Part shown: positions 8,149-14,493 of the stretch, piece by piece
How positions within the stretch are numbered: position 1 is the first letter of the stretch
How the letters are laid out: each line of letters begins with the position of its first letter
Source: an uncultured Clostridium sp.
GTDB taxonomy: Bacteria; Cyanobacteriota; Vampirovibrionia; Gastranaerophilales; Gastranaerophilaceae
Assembly (NCBI GenBank): GCA_905212085.1
Contig: CAJMDF010000037.1
Span: 1 to 18,974 of the forward strand
Reading direction: 5' to 3'
Length of the DNA: 18,974 bases
The notes under the pieces: generated by a model
The model's input: only the letters and a program-made list of their open reading frames with translations
The model's database searches: none
Told to the model about the DNA's origin: nothing
Program-made: the position numbers and the translations under genes

Positions 8149-8190
8149 ATTATTGTTGTAAAAAAAATTTGTTGCATTTACAACAATAAT
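8149..8190. promoter_or_regulatory. Probable MarR operator between marR and tolC-like gene
   Basis: A perfect 14-bp inverted repeat, ATTATTGTTGTAAA (8149-8162) and its complement (8177-8190), with 14 bases between. Inside it lies a second, near-palindromic 18-mer TTGTTG-CATTTA-CAACAA (8169-8186). The size and spacing of the inner site fit a MarR dimer, and the outer half-sites could bind a second dimer. It sits in the only divergent control region of the efflux island. Assignment to this MarR is inference from position. Confidence 0.65.
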
Positions 8191-8200
8191 ATGCTAACAT
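8172..8200 (+). promoter_or_regulatory. Candidate promoter of the tolC-like gene
   Basis: TTGCAT (8172-8177) and TAACAT (8195-8200) with 17 bases between would start transcription near 8207, ahead of the GTG at 8246. The -35 box and spacer overlap the inverted repeat, so a bound repressor would block it. Match to consensus is moderate. Confidence 0.35.
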
Positions 8201-8245
8201 ATGATTATTAAAAATGCAAGTACTAAAAACAAAGGATTAAAAAAA

Positions 8246-9694
8246 GTGAAAAAGCTATTATCTACAGCATTATTAATGAGTTTTTTAAGCATGAATATCA
8301 TGCCTGTTTTTGCTCTTGAAAATAATACAAAATCCACTGCTGCCCCAAAACAATTTAAAAGCATGGTAGAAAAAAGTAATAAAAACACTAAAACTTCAAA
8401 GAAAAATAATGCTAATCGCAAAAATGATGATTATAAATTCGCATATGTAAATATGAACTGGTGGAATAATTTTAATGATGATATTTTAACTTCATATATT
8501 GAAAAAGCTGTTTTAAATAACTATGACTTAAAAATGGCAACAATCAATGTGGAAGAATATTACCAAAATGTAAAATTACAATTTGCAAGCGAATTACCAA
8601 GTGCAGTAGCAGGTTTTGGCCCGGGCTGGTATAAAGCACCTGGAGCTACAAATACTGATATTGGTTTTGGTCTGCCAATTATTGTTCAATATGAAGCGGA
8701 TATTTTCTTAAAAAATCACAATAAAACAAAAGCTGTAAAAAAATTGTATGAAGGATCTAAACTTGATGAAAGAGCTGCATACATATCTGTTGTATCAGCA
8801 GTCGGATCAACTTATTTTAATATTATTAATCTTGATAAAATGATTACATTGCAAGAACAAATCGTTAAAATAAGACAAGAAATTTACGATCTAATGCTTG
8901 CAAGCAACAAAGAAGGTCTAACTTCTACAGCAGATACTGTAAAAGCAAATAAAGCATTAGTTCAAGGCCAAACCGATTTAATTGAGTTGAAAAAACAAAG
9001 AGAGCAATTGCTACACCAAATGTGTGTACTCATCGGAGAAAGTCCTGAAAATGCAAATACTCTAAAAAGAACATCTTTAGATGATGTAAACTATCAATTA
9101 GCTGTTCCTTCTCAAATTCCGTCAGAAATCATTACTCAAAGACCTGACTATATGAGAGCTGAATTGATGGTTGAAAAAGCTGGGATTGATGTTAAAGTTG
9201 CAAAAAAAGAATTTTTACCATCTATTAACATCTTAGGCGGTGCATTATTCAATGCAGGAGATTTAGGCAGCTTATTTACAACAAAAAATATGTTGCTTGG
9301 TCTTGGCGGCGGACTAATGACTCCATTATTCCAAGGTGGTTCTTTGATTGCTAACTTGAGATTAAAAAAAGCAACTTATGAAAGAATTTTGCAAGACTAC
9401 TACAAAACTAATTTAACAGCAATCCAAGAAGTAAATGACGCTCTTGTTGCATCAAAACTTGATAAAGAAAAAATGCTACAAACTACTAAACAATATAATT
9501 TGGAAAAATCTGATTATAAATACAATGAACACAAATATGATCAGGGAACAATTTCAAAACTTGATTTAATTCAATATCAAGAAAACTTACTTACAATAGA
9601 AAAACTTGTAGCTCAACAAAAAGTTGAATGTATGACAGATGCAATCAGCTTATACAAAGCTACAGGCAGCAAACCATACGACTATGTAAATTAA
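8246..9694 (+). CDS. TolC/NodT-family outer-membrane efflux channel
   Basis: A 482-aa outer-membrane factor forming the exit duct of tripartite pumps. The GTG at 8246 is preferred: AAAGGA (8231-8236) lies nine bases upstream, and it gives a compact Sec signal KKLLSTALLMSFLSMNIMPVFA. An in-frame ATG at 8201 has no ribosome site and would add 15 residues. No lipobox Cys is present, so unlike many NodT members it is not lipidated. Two internally related halves carry long amphipathic helices, including NKEGLTSTADTVKANKALVQ and YNEHKYDQGTISKLDLIQY. Between them lies the IPSEIITQRPDYMRAELMVE element, the family's RPD..AE signature. It ends at a clear terminator. Being divergent from marR-emrA-emrB-emrB across a shared operator, it is the likely partner channel. 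Confidence 0.9.
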   Translation: MKKLLSTALLMSFLSMNIMPVFALENNTKSTAAPKQFKSMVEKSNKNTKTSKKNNANRKNDDYKFAYVNMNWWNNFNDDILTSYIEKAVLNNYDLKMATINVEEYYQNVKLQFASELPSAVAGFGPGWYKAPGATNTDIGFGLPIIVQYEADIFLKNHNKTKAVKKLYEGSKLDERAAYISVVSAVGSTYFNIINLDKMITLQEQIVKIRQEIYDLMLASNKEGLTSTADTVKANKALVQGQTDLIELKKQREQLLHQMCVLIGESPENANTLKRTSLDDVNYQLAVPSQIPSEIITQRPDYMRAELMVEKAGIDVKVAKKEFLPSINILGGALFNAGDLGSLFTTKNMLLGLGGGLMTPLFQGGSLIANLRLKKATYERILQDYYKTNLTAIQEVNDALVASKLDKEKMLQTTKQYNLEKSDYKYNEHKYDQGTISKLDLIQYQENLLTIEKLVAQQKVECMTDAISLYKATGSKPYDYVN

Positions 9695-9742
9695 ATTCAC
9701 ATATAATCATCACCTCTTTACTTTAAGAAAATTAAAGTAATG

Positions 9743-9777
9743 TGCCGGCAAGTCTCACTATTGCCGGCATTTTCTTG
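9743..9777 (+). terminator. Intrinsic terminator of the tolC-like gene
   Basis: A perfect nine-base-pair stem TGCCGGCAA / TTGCCGGCA with a nine-base loop, followed by TTTTCTT. It lies 49 bases after the stop codon. Confidence 0.88.
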
Positions 9778-9779
9778 CA

Positions 9780-9886
9780 CTACGTGCGTAGATATAGCTT
9801 ACGACTTATTAATAGTCGCTTTTTACGATTGTCTTATTTTTTTACAAACTATTTTAATATCGCTTTGTTCAATTCATGCACTCGGG
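9780..9886. repeat. Imperfect direct repeat, copy A
   Basis: Copy A begins CTACGTGCGTAG, shares its first 25 bases exactly with copy B (9943-10051), and then matches it in blocks such as TCGCTTTTTA, a TTTA-ACAAAC block, GCGCTTTG/TCGCTTTG and a closing ACTCGGG. The TACG-TG-CGTA core at the start is itself palindromic. It lies directly after the tolC terminator. Function unknown. It does not match an IS end, an attC site or a CRISPR repeat that can be recognised by eye. Confidence 0.75.
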
Positions 9887-10282
9887 TTCTATCGTCTGAA
9901 GTTATATTAAATACTTCAAACTTTTCCCTCGCATCTCTTACTCTACGTGCGTAGATATAGCTTACGATTATTGAACTAATCGCTTTTTATAGTGATTAAA
10001 AATATTTAACAAACATTCTTATTGGCGCTTTGGTAAAGCTATGTACTCGGGTAATTTTAAAGATAAATATAAAATTGCGAATTTTGATTATGAATAATAC
10101 AATGAATTTTGATGCGGTAAACCAAAGATTTACCACATCCTACTTGCTTGGCAAAAGTCCAGATTACCTTGAATGATATAGAAAATTTCTTGATGTATAT
10201 TCAATGTAATCTTTAATCAAAACAACTTTTTCTATCTGCTTTACTTTGTATGACTGATAATATTCTTTTATTATATTGCTGG
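9849..10282 (-). other. Gene-free stretch with coding-like relics between two repeats
   Basis: No intact gene is supported between the tolC terminator and the next stop codon. On the minus strand three short open readings look protein-like but lack starts. One at the right end reads KVVLIKDYIEYTSRNFLYH. A second, in another frame, reads TFAKQVGCGKSLVYRIK and resembles a helix-turn-helix. A third ending at 9849 reads ARRVRDAREKFEVFN then VHELNKAILK. They could be remains of a decayed gene or mobile element. Short open readings in AT-rich DNA can also arise by chance. A minor hairpin GGTAAA/TTTACC lies at 10116-10134. Confidence 0.25.
9943..10051. repeat. Imperfect direct repeat, copy B
   Basis: Second copy of the repeat at 9780-9886, offset by 163 bases. 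The first 25 bases are identical and the remainder is diverged with small indels. It contains TATTGAACTAATCGCTTTTT, which recurs with one mismatch at 11193-11212. On the minus strand each full copy begins with CCCGAGT and ends with CTACGCACGTAG, and each is preceded by coding-like relic sequence. Confidence 0.75.
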
Positions 10283-10915
10283 TTAAAAATATATAGAAGG
10301 GCGATAGTCTTCAGGACGAGGTTTCCAGTCATGATCGTAATAGTTAGGAGGGTAATCTAAATTAGATGTAGTATAAGACCTGGGAATACAAGGTTTACTA
10401 AGAAAATATTTTGTTTTACCGTTATGTGTAATAAAGTTAAAGCATCTCTCTTGTGGTGTGCTTTTGTCAGAAGATAACCAAAGATCTCCATCTATCTGTT
10501 TAAGACTGCCCAAATCAGTAGCATTTGATTCTCTAAAATCAGCAGTACCTGTTATTCTTTTTATCTTTTTAAACAATTTATTTTCATCAACACCAAGCTC
10601 TGAGAAATAATGAGCAGCACCACCACCCTTTCCATATCCGGAAACGATGTACTTGCCATGTGAATCTCTTTTAGTTTTAAGTCCTACAGCCTCAAAAAGT
10701 ATTTCGACATCACAATTTTTTATAGCATCTTTTATTATTTTTTTTACTTTTGCTTTATAAAGATCTTTTTCATCTATATGTTTTAATGCAATTTTAGAAG
10801 CAGAATCAAGGACTTCTCCTCTAGAAGAAAATGCTACAGAAGATTGATTGTTTGAAAAATTTTTACAATTTTGGGTATTTGTATTGAAATTATTTGTAAT
10901 AGAATTTATTTGCAT
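10283..10915 (-). CDS. Hypothetical protein with Asn-rich N-terminal tag
   Basis: Not a recognised family. It has 210 aa, and the ATG is well set by AAGGAGG five bases upstream. The N-terminal ~30 residues are Asn/Gln/Ser-rich and end SSVAFSSRG, resembling the SVNSFKG tag of the protein at 17034-17630. A Lys-rich helical part follows (about 45-75), then a Gly-rich stretch with YGKGGGAAHYF. Next is TDLGSLKQIDGDLWLSSD, which looks like one turn of a repeat-type beta structure. The C-terminus is rich in Pro, Tyr and Asp. No signal peptide or membrane segment is visible. It stands alone between repeat-rich intergenic regions on both sides. Function unknown. It may belong to a lineage-specific family. 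Confidence 0.72.
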   Translation of the reverse strand: MQINSITNNFNTNTQNCKNFSNNQSSVAFSSRGEVLDSASKIALKHIDEKDLYKAKVKKIIKDAIKNCDVEILFEAVGLKTKRDSHGKYIVSGYGKGGGAAHYFSELGVDENKLFKKIKRITGTADFRESNATDLGSLKQIDGDLWLSSDKSTPQERCFNFITHNGKTKYFLSKPCIPRSYTTSNLDYPPNYYDHDWKPRPEDYRPSIYF

Positions 10916-11077
10916 AAAACCTCCTTAGGTATATAAGGATAAAAAAAATAAAATTTGCTATAATTTTTACAAAAATTCAATATTATAATCATATTCACAC
11001 AATATTTTTATTTTTCTAAGTAATTAAAATAAATTTCTACCTAAATTTAAATTTTTCAAAAAATTTTCAACACTGTC

Positions 11078-11185
11078 CTATTTTAGACATTGACAGATAG
11101 TAACCAGATTTTTTGCCAGTTCAGGAATTTCATTTTTAACAACTTCCAATTAAAAAATCAAATTCCTGCAGTGTCTATTAAATAG
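11078..11185. repeat. Large imperfect inverted repeat in a 311-bp gene-free region
   Basis: Two nested arms are visible. The inner arm, from CAGGAATTT (11122-11130), pairs with the strand ending AAATTCCTG (11160-11168) and extends to about 18 bp with few mismatches, loop about 11 bases. The outer arm CTATTTTAGACA (11078-11089) pairs imperfectly with TGTCTATTAAATAG (11172-11185). The left arm carries about 30 extra bases. It could be a small non-autonomous element, a structured RNA or a remnant. The rest of 10916-11226 shows only AT-rich sequence and the repeat fragment at 11193. Confidence 0.5.
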
Positions 11186-11192
11186 CCACTAC

Positions 11193-11212
11193 TATTGAAC
11201 TAATCACTTTTT
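11193..11212. repeat. Fragment of the 9.8-kb repeat family
   Basis: Twenty bases match copy B (9969-9988) with one mismatch: TATTGAACTAATC-A-CTTTTT. It lies immediately beside the inverted repeat at 11078-11185 and just downstream of prmC, suggesting that the same element family touched both intergenic regions. Confidence 0.5.
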
Positions 11213-11226
11213 GAAGTTACTAAATA

Positions 11227-12072
11227 TTACAAATTTCCAATAATTACTCTGTCAATTCCTGCTAAATCTTTGATTATTTCTATGTTTTGGAAACCGTTTC
11301 TCTTCATTATTGATTTAACATCATTGGATTGACCTATTCCCAATTCATAAAGTAAATATCCATCTTTATTTAAAATTCTTGGAGCGTCTTTAGTTATTTT
11401 TTCATAAAACTCCAAACCTTTTTCATCTTCAGTAAACAGAGCTTGTTCTGGGTCAAATTTTACTTCTGTTTGAATTTTTTCTTTTTCTGACGGTGGAATA
11501 TAAGGAGGGTTTGAAACAATTATATCAAAGCTTTCACCTGGTTTTACATTCGAGAAAATATCAGATTTTCTAAAGATAGCTTTGTTAAATAGATTTAATT
11601 TAGAAGCATTATCGAGTGCAGTATTCAATGCATCTGATGAAATATCAAGCCCGATAATTTGGCATTGTGTATATTTTGCAATCATACAAGCTATACACCC
11701 AGAACCTGTTCCGACATCCAGAGCCATTTTAAAATTGTTTTTATTAATTATCTCGATTGCTTTTCTTACTAAAAATTCAGTTTCATCTCTCGGAATTAAA
11801 ACTGACGGATTTACGATAAACTTTTCTCCCATAAAATCTGCATAGCCGATTATATGCTGAATTGGCTGTCTTGTTTTTGCTCTTAATTCAGCCTTTTCCT
11901 TTACTAATTCAAGTTTTTCATTTGTTAGCTTATTCCCTGAAATAATATCTTTTACACCATAATTTGCAAAATGTTCAAGAAGCATTTTCACTTCCACATT
12001 TGCTTCATTTTGTTCTATACCGCTATCTGTTAATATTTTTATAATCTCTTGAATACTCATACTTTCCGCCAT
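11227..12072 (-). CDS. prmC: Peptide chain release factor N5-glutamine methyltransferase
   Basis: Transfers a methyl group from S-adenosylmethionine to the Gln of the GGQ motif of release factors RF1 and RF2, which raises termination efficiency in the cytosol. It is 281 aa from the ATG at 12072, usual for PrmC/HemK. The N-terminal helical domain binds the release factor and carries RQPIQHIIGYADFMG and LIPRDETE. The methyltransferase core has DVGTGSGCI (119-127, cofactor loop), GLDIS, and NPPYIPP (188-194), whose NPPY is the catalytic signature for amide-N methylation. The frame is open further to a TTG at 12081. The ATG at 12072 sits just after the stop of the preceding gene and suits translational coupling. 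Another ATG at 12060 is possible. It is last in a three-gene operon. In many bacteria prfA lies beside prmC, but not here. Confidence 0.93.
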   Translation of the reverse strand: MAESMSIQEIIKILTDSGIEQNEANVEVKMLLEHFANYGVKDIISGNKLTNEKLELVKEKAELRAKTRQPIQHIIGYADFMGEKFIVNPSVLIPRDETEFLVRKAIEIINKNNFKMALDVGTGSGCIACMIAKYTQCQIIGLDISSDALNTALDNASKLNLFNKAIFRKSDIFSNVKPGESFDIIVSNPPYIPPSEKEKIQTEVKFDPEQALFTEDEKGLEFYEKITKDAPRILNKDGYLLYELGIGQSNDVKSIMKRNGFQNIEIIKDLAGIDRVIIGNL

Positions 12073-12073
12073 T

Positions 12074-12571
12074 TTATTCAATTATATTGCGACAATCATG
12101 CTCGTTTAATATCTTATCTATTTCATTACGAGCTTCGAGTTTTGAAGTTAATTCTTTTTTTTCTATATTATATTTTTTACACAAACGGTCATAATAATAA
12201 AGTTGTTTTTTTGTCGGAGTTTCTTTAGACATTTTAACTTCTTTTAAGAACTCTCTTTTTTTCTTTTCAAACTCTTTTTGAGCTTGAATTATAGGTTCTT
12301 GTTTTTTCTTGTAATCATAATACTTACGGCATTCTTTTAAATAAAGAATACTTTCTTCCATAAACTTATCATTATCTAAATAATCTTCCAAAAACTCAAA
12401 ATGAGGATTATTTATTTCAAGGTAATATCTTTCATCTTCTACAAACTTGTCATAAATGTCTTCAACTGACATTTGCGGGGATTTTTTGACTAACGCACGC
12501 AAAAAATTACACAGAGCTGATTTCTGTGTTTTTGTCATATCTTGGTAAATTTGATTTTTTATCTGGTACAT
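12074..12571 (-). CDS. Hypothetical charged, coiled-coil protein
   Basis: Not recognised. 165 aa, no signal peptide or membrane segment, so probably cytosolic. The N-terminal half is helical, with SALCNFLRALVKKSPQMSVE and a Tyr/Glu-rich segment. A Lys/Glu-rich coiled coil occupies about 90-115 (KKKQEPIIQAQKEFEKKKRE). The C-terminal part PTKKQLYYYDRLCKKYNI followed by KKELTSKLEA resembles the short 'PT.KQ..Y...L' helical motif found in several unrelated proteins. Its ATG overlaps the stop of a 53-aa gene by one base (TAATG), and its stop precedes the prmC ATG by one base. The three are therefore coupled in one operon. A link to translation is suggested only by that position. Confidence 0.78.
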   Translation of the reverse strand: MYQIKNQIYQDMTKTQKSALCNFLRALVKKSPQMSVEDIYDKFVEDERYYLEINNPHFEFLEDYLDNDKFMEESILYLKECRKYYDYKKKQEPIIQAQKEFEKKKREFLKEVKMSKETPTKKQLYYYDRLCKKYNIEKKELTSKLEARNEIDKILNEHDCRNIIE

Positions 12572-12732
12572 TATTTCTTAAAAAGGTCTTTTACACTGAA
12601 TTTACCGATATTTTCCTGATGAAACTCTACAAATTTTTTCACAATAGGATTTGTCTGAAGAACAGTTTTCTTTTGAACCTTTTCTTCGGTTTTAGTTTCA
12701 TTCTCAATTACGGTAAACTCTCTTTTATCCAT
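12571..12732 (-). CDS. Small hypothetical protein (53 aa), first gene of the prmC operon
   Basis: A short minus-strand frame starting at ATG 12732 and reading MDKREFTVIENETKTEEKVQ, with the C-terminal end FHQENIGKFSVKDLFKK. Its TAA overlaps the ATG of the 165-aa gene as TAATG, a typical termination-reinitiation overlap. AAGAGG lies 12 bases before the start, a little far for a ribosome site. The protein is highly charged and has no signal or membrane segment. The coupling, together with a candidate promoter upstream (-35 at 12821-12816), supports a real gene. Function unknown. Confidence 0.7.
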   Translation of the reverse strand: MDKREFTVIENETKTEEKVQKKTVLQTNPIVKKFVEFHQENIGKFSVKDLFKK

Positions 12733-12783
12733 AAAATAATTATACCTCTTTATATATTTATAAAAAAGTTTGTTAAGAAAAAA

Positions 12784-12821
12784 TTGACTTTTTCTTATAT
12801 AAAAAGTATATAATATTACAA
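12784..12821. promoter_or_regulatory. Overlapping divergent promoter boxes between the prmC operon and the 253-aa gene
   Basis: On the minus strand TTGTAA (12821-12816), 16 bases, then TATAAG (12799-12794) could drive the 53-aa/165-aa/prmC operon with a leader of about 55 bases. On the plus strand TTGACT (12784-12789), 17 bases, then TATATA (12807-12812) points into the 3' end of the 253-aa gene, antisense to it. The two share an inverted repeat ACTTTTT / AAAAAGT. The minus-strand promoter makes biological sense. The plus-strand one may be fortuitous. Confidence 0.4.
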
Positions 12822-12832
12822 TTTGTTACATA

Positions 12833-13594
12833 TTATGCTGCATTATTTATCTGATTTGTTTTTTGAGCATCTTTATTTGCACTTGCATAAAATACACCAC
12901 CAATAACTCCTAATGCAGCCATTGCAATACCTAATTTACCTTTCCAAGACAATTTCGAAAGATTTTTTGTATTCTCTTTTACTGTTTCTTTTATATTATT
13001 ATGAGAACTTTCATAATTCCTTATTCTTCTTTGAACTCGTTTTGAATTTACTTTATCTTCATAAATATGATAATCTGGTGTTCTTTTAAGTATTCTATCT
13101 ATTAAATTACGAATTTGTTTTTCTGCACTTCTTTTTATTTTAGCTTTTTTCAAAGGAGAAGAATTGCCGCTTTCTGCACGCATTTCAAGATTTTCAATAT
13201 GAGATAACTGTTTTATTTCACCTTTTAATTGAGATCCGATTTGGCGTTCTTTTATTGCTTCTGCACTATTTTTATTAACTGGCATACCTTGTACTATTTT
13301 AGGTTTTCTTGATGCTTCGAGCCATTGTTTTTCTTGTTCTAGAGCTTCTGCAAACTGCTTTTCTTCAATAGCTTTTGCAGTACCGTTTTTTTCCATTGAA
13401 AGATCTTTTGCAAAATTTCTTCCGTTTTCTTTATTAGAACGTCTAAATTCATCTTTTTGCAAACCAACAATATAACGTTCAATCTGTTCATTAAATTGAA
13501 CATCTGTCATATTCTTTGGTCTGTTTTGCTGTAAAGAATTTTTATATGCTTCTATTTTTTGATAAAAATTACTTGATGGAGTAATTGTAAACAT
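12833..13594 (-). CDS. Hypothetical protein, Lys/Glu-rich with C-terminal membrane segment
   Basis: Not recognised. 253 aa, AAAGG ribosome site. It is almost wholly helical and charged. A partly duplicated unit is visible: AKAIEEKQFAEALEQEKQ (73-90) and AEAIKERQIGSQLKGEIKQ (111-129). A basic segment (148-196, with many Lys/Arg) precedes one hydrophobic stretch at about 221-239 (GIAMAALGVIGGVFYA) and a short polar tail. This is compatible with a tail-anchored inner-membrane protein whose bulk faces the cytosol. The protein at 17034-17630 has a similar Gly/Ala hydrophobic stretch but near its N-terminus. No enzyme motif is seen. It lies alone between the prmC operon and bioD. Confidence 0.72.
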   Translation of the reverse strand: MFTITPSSNFYQKIEAYKNSLQQNRPKNMTDVQFNEQIERYIVGLQKDEFRRSNKENGRNFAKDLSMEKNGTAKAIEEKQFAEALEQEKQWLEASRKPKIVQGMPVNKNSAEAIKERQIGSQLKGEIKQLSHIENLEMRAESGNSSPLKKAKIKRSAEKQIRNLIDRILKRTPDYHIYEDKVNSKRVQRRIRNYESSHNNIKETVKENTKNLSKLSWKGKLGIAMAALGVIGGVFYASANKDAQKTNQINNAA

Positions 13595-13689
13595 TTATAA
13601 CCTTTCAAAATTACACACATTCTATTATTAATAAAACATAAACATTTTATTTTTTGCCTTTGTTTCAATTTTATTTTTACATTTTATGT

Positions 13690-13719
13690 ATTATACTTCT
13701 TTAAAACAGATGATTACAG
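13690..13719 (-). promoter_or_regulatory. Candidate promoter of the 253-aa hypothetical gene
   Basis: On the minus strand CTGTAA (13719-13714), 18 bases, then TATAAT (13695-13690). Transcription would begin about 90 bases before the ATG at 13594. It also implies that the 253-aa gene is not simply the tail of the bioD operon. The -35 match is only partial. Confidence 0.35.
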
Positions 13720-13737
13720 TTTTTTTTTAATAAATTG

Positions 13738-14451
13738 TTACATTTGTAGTTTTGCTATTGGTATTTGGAATACTGCCTCAATATCAACTCCATTTAATAT
13801 TTCTGTAATCAAGTCATTCGGATTTATATTTTTGTCAAACGATGGCAAAATTCCTAATATTTTCACATTTGTATATTCTTCTATTAATCTTGGTAACAAT
13901 TTTATGTTCACATCCTCCGTAACTTCAGGATAATTACTCAAAATAACACCGCGAAAATTTATACCTATTTCCAATGCATGATTTATCGATAAAATTATAT
14001 TGTTTATTGATGAAGACTTTGCAGAAACAACCATTAACAATGGCAAATCAAGCATTTTTATTAAATCTTCTTCCAAAAAGTTTTTACCCAAAGGAGTTGC
14101 GAGCCCTGATACACCATCAACTAACAGACATTCATGTACATCTTGAATTTTTTGGTAATCGTTTAAGATTGTATCTTTATCGATAACAATATTTTCTGCT
14201 GCTGCCGCAATTAAAGGTGATGCTTTTTGTTTTAACAGATATGAATAATAAGTTTTTATATAAGGATCAGTATATTTTATAAAAGCAATATCCAAAGATT
14301 GTTCAAAACCGTTTATTTCAACAATCCCTGTATCAACAGGCTTATATACACCGCAAGAATAGCCTAAACTCTGCATTGTAGCAGTAAGTCCGGCTGTTAC
14401 AAAAATTTTATCAGATGTATCATCAGAACCTGTTAAAAATAACTCTAGCAT
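13738..14451 (-). CDS. Dethiobiotin synthetase-like protein with degenerate P-loop
   Basis: A 237-aa BioD-family protein. True BioD forms the ureido ring of dethiobiotin from diaminopelargonate, CO2 and ATP. The fold is recognisable: FLTGSDD at the N-terminus, VTAGLTATMQSLGY, GVYKPVDTG (Lys37), Asp54 in QSLDIAF, and LVDGVSGLATPL where BioD has VEGAGGL.VPL. The nucleotide loop is altered, however. The usual GTDTxVGKT reads GSDDTSDKI (8-16), keeping Lys15 but losing the Gly before it and the Mg-binding Thr after it. The VEG acid is Asp112 instead of Glu. It is therefore uncertain that it hydrolyses ATP. It could be a weak or re-purposed enzyme. No other biotin gene is in the window. It follows aroC by 42 bases on the same strand, probably in one operon. 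No gene symbol is given because activity is doubtful. Confidence 0.8.
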   Translation of the reverse strand: MLELFLTGSDDTSDKIFVTAGLTATMQSLGYSCGVYKPVDTGIVEINGFEQSLDIAFIKYTDPYIKTYYSYLLKQKASPLIAAAAENIVIDKDTILNDYQKIQDVHECLLVDGVSGLATPLGKNFLEEDLIKMLDLPLLMVVSAKSSSINNIILSINHALEIGINFRGVILSNYPEVTEDVNIKLLPRLIEEYTNVKILGILPSFDKNINPNDLITEILNGVDIEAVFQIPIAKLQM

Positions 14452-14493
14452 AGCTTTATACTAACATGGGCTGAATTTTATTGTAAAGCTGTC

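Noticed and set aside
8127..8177. Upstream ATG for marR
   Set aside because: It lies within the inverted repeat taken as operator, leaving no space for a promoter, and adds residues not typical of the MarR fold.
9742..9954. A 70-codon plus-strand open frame after the tolC-like gene
   Set aside because: It starts inside the tolC terminator, runs through repeat copy A, has no ribosome site and gives a low-complexity hydrophobic/basic protein.
9780..10051. Integron attC array or CRISPR
   Set aside because: Only two full copies are present, they are over 100 bases long and diverged, and no attC-type core sites or uniform short spacers could be recognised.
10116..10134. Hairpin GGTAAA/TTTACC as a terminator
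   Set aside because: Six base pairs with no following T run on either strand.
12526..12813. A 95-codon plus-strand open frame
   Set aside because: It is the reverse of the well-supported 53-aa and 165-aa genes, is Phe/Leu/Lys-rich as expected of an AT-rich shadow, and has no ribosome site.
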